Assembly: GCA_023427825.1 (NCBI GenBank)
Contig: JAEZAI010000072.1
Coordinates: forward strand, 1-18,268
Origin: Actinomycetes bacterium
Lineage (GTDB): Bacteria > Actinomycetota > Acidimicrobiia > Acidimicrobiales > Microtrichaceae
Length of the DNA stretch: 18,268 bases
Reading direction: 5' to 3'
Positions 14,854-18,268 of the stretch are shown piece after piece; positions within the stretch are counted from its first letter, which is position 1; each line of letters starts with the position of its first letter. The position numbers and the translations under genes were made by a program. Below the pieces are notes generated by a model that was given only the letters and a program-made list of their open reading frames with translations, ran no database searches and was not told the origin of the DNA.

Positions 14854-14886
14854 GATTCGTGAGACGTCGGTGAGATTCCGTGAGAC
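14854..14886. promoter_or_regulatory. Candidate integrase arm-binding sites, right end
   Basis: GATTCGTGAGAC (14854-14865), GTGAGAT (14870-14876) and CCGTGAGAC (14878-14886) are direct repeats of one motif. The first and last are identical to the repeats at 3502-3525. They sit between the integrase start and the attachment core, and may also mediate integrase autoregulation. Confidence 0.72.
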
Positions 14887-14967
14887 ACGGTGACGGTCAG
14901 GTCTGAACACCAACCTGACCACATGCCGAGAACCCTGCAATTCCAGAGGTTTCGGCGGGTCTGAACA

Positions 14968-15010
14968 GAGCCCGAGAGGAGAATCGAACTCCTGACCTGC
15001 TGTTTACAAG
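14968..15010 (-). repeat. Right attachment site: 43-bp repeat within tRNA-Thr
   Basis: This is an exact copy of 3356-3398. It covers the intact tRNA from the anticodon loop to its 3' end plus one flanking base, so integration here regenerates a complete tRNA gene. Confidence 0.95.
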
Positions 15011-15041
15011 ACAGCTGCTCTGCCAGCTGAGCTACTCGGGC
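14969..15041 (-). tRNA. tRNA-Thr (anticodon TGT)
   Basis: A 73-nt cloverleaf is complete: acceptor GCCCGAG/CTCGGGC, D stem GCTC/GAGC, anticodon stem GCTGT/ACAGC with loop CTTGTAA (anticodon TGT, reading ACA threonine codons), T stem AGGAG/CTCCT with loop TTCGATT, and discriminator T. CCA is not encoded. Its 3' half is the integration target of the island. Confidence 0.97.
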
Positions 15042-15210
15042 ATGAGCGCCGGCCAGGAGCCTGCGACTCTGTCAGCAGGCTACCGGTCGTCGCGCTGGTG
15101 CTTGATCCCCGCCAACGCCGATGGCGGGGTTTCACCGGGATAGGCGCCTCTGGATCCCGATCCGACCCGTCCGTACTCTGAGCGTGGTTCAAGTGGGACG
15201 GGAGGGAACC

Positions 15211-16293
15211 ATGAGCGCAGGTTCGTCAGCGGCGCGTCGCGGCTCAGCCGCAGAAGAGAAGGCCCGGCGCCTCCGGGCGCAGGCCGATCGGCTGGAGGCG
15301 GAGGCGTCACGTCAGCAGAAGGGTGCCACCGGTGAGCGGCTGCTCAAGGCGGTCCTGCAGCCGCTGGTCCGGCGCGGGTATCGCCTCCTCGAGGATCGGT
15401 CGGTGCCGGGGACGGTCGGCAACATCGACTTCATCGCGATCGGTCCCGCAGGCGTCCTCGTGATCGACGCCAAGAACTGGTCCGGCTCGGTGGACGTCGT
15501 CCGCGACGAGCTTCGTCAGAACGGCTACCCGCGGACCGCCGAGCTTGAGGGTGTGCTCGGACAGGCCGGTGCGGTCTGGCAGGTGCTCGCCCAAGCCGGC
15601 GGGCCGAGCGTTCCCATGTGGCCGGTCATCTGTCTGGTCGGCGACGCCGTGCTCGACGCTCCCGCCCTGCTCGGGGGCGTGTACGTCACGAGCAAGTTCG
15701 ACGTCTGCGATGTCATCAACCAGGCGCCACCTGCCTTCGATGACGCCTGGACGGAGTGGGCTGCGCGTGTGCTCGACGTCGCCCTCCCGCCTCGCACGGC
15801 CGAGCAGGTCGGACCGGCCATCCCTCCCGACGAGCCGATCGTCTACCTCACCTACTGGGGCAAGAAGCCTCGGTACTACCTGCACGACGAGGACGGCGTG
15901 CAGGGCGGGTTCCTGGACCTCGTGAACGGAGTGCCGGTGGGGGATTCGCCGGTCGCCGAGCAGGTCGCCCGTCAACTGCTCCCCCACGTCGCCCAGGGCG
16001 AGTCGGGGTTGGACGACACGGACCTCAAGGGCCTGCGCCGCATCCTCGCAGCGCTCAAGGGCAAGCAGGCTCCCGCTGCGATTCCTCTGGTGGTCGGCAT
16101 GACGTGGAACAAGTTCGGACGGAACCGCATGTACGTGTCGCGTCTCGGATCAGATGGTTCCCGGTCCGAGCTCGGCTGGTACGACTTCGAGGACGACCGG
16201 GTCTACGACGCTGGAGTACACGAGGCCGCCGTGCGCTACTGCGGCCAGCGCTATGTCGCCACCGACGCCGCGAGACGCTCCCGCACTCGTTGA
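15211..16293 (+). CDS. NERD-domain protein (chromosomal)
   Basis: This 360-residue protein opens with a charged, Ala/Arg/Glu-rich probable coiled coil (about 8-40). A NERD nuclease-related domain follows at about 42-150: GATGERLLKAVLQPLV, then NIDFIAIGPAGVLVIDAKNW. The D...D-A-K arrangement is that of PD-(D/E)XK-type enzymes. A C-terminal region of unknown type contains PIVYLTYWGKKPRYYLHDED and a final segment around MTWNKFGRNRMYVSRLG. ATG 15211 has GGAGGG four bases upstream; the frame extends to 15121 but without a better site. A TACTCT hexamer at 15174-15179 may be a -10. It lies outside the island, 169 bp from the tRNA. No membrane segment is seen; its function is unknown. Confidence 0.88.
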   Translation: MSAGSSAARRGSAAEEKARRLRAQADRLEAEASRQQKGATGERLLKAVLQPLVRRGYRLLEDRSVPGTVGNIDFIAIGPAGVLVIDAKNWSGSVDVVRDELRQNGYPRTAELEGVLGQAGAVWQVLAQAGGPSVPMWPVICLVGDAVLDAPALLGGVYVTSKFDVCDVINQAPPAFDDAWTEWAARVLDVALPPRTAEQVGPAIPPDEPIVYLTYWGKKPRYYLHDEDGVQGGFLDLVNGVPVGDSPVAEQVARQLLPHVAQGESGLDDTDLKGLRRILAALKGKQAPAAIPLVVGMTWNKFGRNRMYVSRLGSDGSRSELGWYDFEDDRVYDAGVHEAAVRYCGQRYVATDAARRSRTR

Positions 16294-16305
16294 CGGGCCG
16301 GCCCG
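16294..16305. terminator. Palindrome between convergent genes, possible terminator
   Basis: CGGGCCGGCCCG is a perfect 12-bp palindrome directly after the NERD stop, in a 52-bp gap between convergent genes. A second GC-rich inverted pair (GCCGCC-like/GGCGGC) follows. There is no T-tract. Confidence 0.35.
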
Positions 16306-16345
16306 CCAGGGAGGCGGCGCCGCGTGTCGTTGCTTGCGTCGCTCG

Positions 16346-18268
16346 TCAGCAGAGCACCGTGCCGATTGAGCCGTAGTCGCCCACCCCACCGGGCAGCGCC
16401 TTGAGGAACTGCCCCGGTGCGGACGGGCAGTTCGGTGGCGGGACCGGTTGCGGGGGCACCCAGCTGAACTCGCCGTTGCCGACCACGTGGATGTCGCCCA
16501 GGTCGACGGTGACGCTGCCCTGGACCGTCTTGCGCTTGTCGACGTTGTCCGCCGGCGTGAACGCGTTCGACGGGAACTGGACGGCGGTCTTGCCGGTGCC
16601 CGGCACGTACGAGAACCCGACGGGTTGACCGGTCACCTTGTCCTTGATCGACCAGGCGATCGACGCGCTCGGGTCGCCGATGTTGACGTTCGTCGGCACG
16701 GCGAAGAAGCGGATCGTGTCGTCCTCGCCGCCGTAGCCGGCCGAGCTGCCGACCAGTCGGATCAGCGGCAGCGGCGCGATGTCGGCGTACACCGCCAGAT
16801 GGCCGCCGCGGTCGGCGAAGCGCACGTTGCTCAGCGCCAGGTGCGTCCCTGGAACCAGACCGTCGAGCGACGGCAGGCCGATGCTGCCGATGCTGTTGTT
16901 GACCAGCGGCGCCACGATCGAGTTGGCGATCTCGTCGAGCAGGTCCGTCACCGACGTGATCCCGGACCCGCCGTTGCCGCCCGTGCCGCGACCGCAGAAC
17001 CCGTAGGAGAGGAAGTACGAGCTCTCGTAGTTCACCTGGCAGCCGCCGGTGACCTGAAGGTCGACGATCGGCGAGTCGAACACCGGCTTCACCGACCGCG
17101 CCGCAGCATCGAACGTCAGCCCGATGTTCGTGTACGCCGCGACCGAGTACGAGATCGGCTCCGGATTCGCGTCGGACGTCCGCAGCTCCACCCGCACGTC
17201 GGGCGCCACCACCGGCGCCGTCGGTCGCTCGTTGAGCCCCTGCGGGCTCGTCACCCCGAGCACCATCGGGGCGCCCTCCGGTCTCGTGGTCACCGAGAAC
17301 CCGCTGATCGGCAGCGCGAAGTCCGTGATGTCCGCCAGCCCGTTGGTCGTCGTCGAGAACGACGGTCCTTGTGCCAGTGCACGAAGCGCCAGGTTGATGA
17401 GCCGGGGATCGACCACGATCCCGAGTCCCGCGGCCGTGCCGTTCGTGTCGCGGTGGGAGACGACCAGGTCCTCGAGCTTGGTCGTCACCGTCGGCGAGAA
17501 CACGTTGGGGAACCGGGCGAACAGCGGCGCGCCGATCGGTTGCACGGTGTTGGACGCCAACGACGCGTCGGCGACCACCTCGACGCCGTTGCGGCCGATG
17601 AGGCTCTGGTCGTTCGTGCAGCCGGGCGGCGCGCCCGACGCGCTGCACCACGCGTTGTCGAGGTTGCCGATGTGCGGCCGTATGACCGCGCCGCCGGTCG
17701 ACGAGTTGCCGATGGTGATCGGGTCGATCGTCAGGTCCGGCAGGTACGTGTCGAGGTCCAGGCCCGACATGAGCTTGGTGATCGTGCCGCCTTCCCCGAG
17801 CGCGTCCTCCAGCGCGCCGTTGACGCCGTCCTCGACCGAACCCGGCGCCTTCCCGGCCACGATGAGGAAGCCCAGGACGCACGGCGTCAGCAGCCAGTCG
17901 TACCAGGGCATGTCGAGGTTGGTCTCGGGCTCGGTGTCGACCTTGAAGCGCGGAAGGATCCCGGTGCCGAAGCCCGCCGAGTCGGCCCAGATGTCGGCGG
18001 TCGAGTTGAAGCTGACGTCGAGCGTCAGCCCGAAGCAGGGCGTGCCGAGGAACTGCAGGCCGACGTCCGCGTGCCCTTCCCCGCTGATGAGCGCCTCGAG
18101 CGCGCCCACCGCGCCGAGCGGCTCGTCGGCCACATCGGGGAAGGAGGTGTGCGGGTCGACGAACCGCAGGTCGACGTCGGCCTCGGGCCGGACGGCGTTG
18201 CTGCCCCAGACGGTGATCGCGTAGTAGTTCGACAGCACGCCGTCGAGCTGGTCCGACAGCGCGCCCAC
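16346..18268 (-). CDS. Large probable secreted protein, partial (N-terminus beyond window)
   Basis: This reading frame is open over the whole right edge, giving 640 residues with the true start outside. I do not recognise a named family. It has no charged cytoplasmic-type domains; instead it has Thr/Ser/Gly/Asn-rich strands, scattered cysteines (for example in TPCFGL, WCSASGAPPGC, GGCQVNYESS, YGFCGRG and the final VLC) and a proline-rich tail (PPQPVPPPNCPS), all typical of exported proteins. One segment (SIGSIGLPSLDGLVPGTHLAL, split here as SIGSIGLPSLD then GLVPGTHLAL, then SNVRFADRGGHLAVYADI) recalls lipid-binding TULIP-like repeats, a weak resemblance. Convergent with the NERD gene. Confidence 0.8.
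   Translation of the reverse strand: MGALSDQLDGVLSNYYAITVWGSNAVRPEADVDLRFVDPHTSFPDVADEPLGAVGALEALISGEGHADVGLQFLGTPCFGLTLDVSFNSTADIWADSAGFGTGILPRFKVDTEPETNLDMPWYDWLLTPCVLGFLIVAGKAPGSVEDGVNGALEDALGEGGTITKLMSGLDLDTYLPDLTIDPITIGNSSTGGAVIRPHIGNLDNAWCSASGAPPGCTNDQSLIGRNGVEVVADASLASNTVQPIGAPLFARFPNVFSPTVTTKLEDLVVSHRDTNGTAAGLGIVVDPRLINLALRALAQGPSFSTTTNGLADITDFALPISGFSVTTRPEGAPMVLGVTSPQGLNERPTAPVVAPDVRVELRTSDANPEPISYSVAAYTNIGLTFDAAARSVKPVFDSPIVDLQVTGGCQVNYESSYFLSYGFCGRGTGGNGGSGITSVTDLLDEIANSIVAPLVNNSIGSIGLPSLDGLVPGTHLALSNVRFADRGGHLAVYADIAPLPLIRLVGSSAGYGGEDDTIRFFAVPTNVNIGDPSASIAWSIKDKVTGQPVGFSYVPGTGKTAVQFPSNAFTPADNVDKRKTVQGSVTVDLGDIHVVGNGEFSWVPPQPVPPPNCPSAPGQFLKALPGGVGDYGSIGTVLC

Noticed and set aside
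13948..14862. 304-codon plus-strand frame opposite the integrase
   Set aside because: It is antisense to an integrase with all catalytic residues, and its composition is Arg/Val/Gly-rich without motifs.
3356..15010. Reading the island as a prophage
   Set aside because: There is a recombinase but no capsid, terminase, portal, tail, lysis or replication genes in the cargo.

Overview
The window comes from a high-GC actinobacterium. The evidence is GC-rich codon usage with many GTG and some TTG starts, strong GGAGG-type ribosome sites beside apparently leaderless promoters, and a DUF2510 (WYPD...RWWDG) domain, which is typical of Actinomycetota. I cannot place it to genus. Nothing here is rRNA or CRISPR. 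The first ~25 bases (a run of 21 G) look like a contig-edge artefact.

Layout. (1) 1-3357, chromosomal left flank: a truncated MMPL/RND exporter (minus strand) diverges from a TetR regulator. The regulator is translationally coupled to a UGT-type glycosyltransferase. The 133-bp divergent region carries three near-perfect 15-bp operators plus a weaker fourth, interleaved with both promoters. (2) 3356-15010, an integrated genomic island of about 11.6 kb. It is bounded by a perfect 43-bp direct repeat corresponding to the 3' half of tRNA-Thr(TGT). The intact tRNA and a tyrosine recombinase lie at the right end, and a tRNA 3'-end remnant lies at the left. Matching GTGAGAC repeats inside both ends look like integrase arm-binding sites. 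(3) 15042-18268, chromosomal right flank: a second NERD-domain protein and, convergent to it, the C-terminal part of a large protein that looks secreted.

Island cargo. Five minus-strand genes look like one operon and a restriction/defence system. In transcription order they are a C5-cytosine methyltransferase, a Vsr endonuclease, two unrecognised proteins with PD-(D/E)XK-like motifs, and a MutL/MORC-like GHKL ATPase with a C-terminal Shedu-like PD-(D/E)XK nuclease domain. Upstream are a DUF2510-NERD protein paired with a small ribbon-helix-helix-like protein, a divergent pair of small unknown genes, and a Schlafen/AlbA_2-type ATPase-like protein. The GHKL and Schlafen genes look visibly less GC-rich than the flanks, which fits horizontal acquisition.

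How the parts may work together (inference). The methyltransferase would mark self DNA, and Vsr would repair T:G mismatches arising from 5-methylcytosine deamination. The two small nuclease-like proteins and the ATPase-nuclease would attack unmodified DNA. The Schlafen-like and NERD proteins may be separate accessory or defence modules. The most novel element is the compact five-gene set without a helicase. GHKL ATPases with C5 methylases and Vsr are known from restriction operons, but I do not recognise the two small middle genes.
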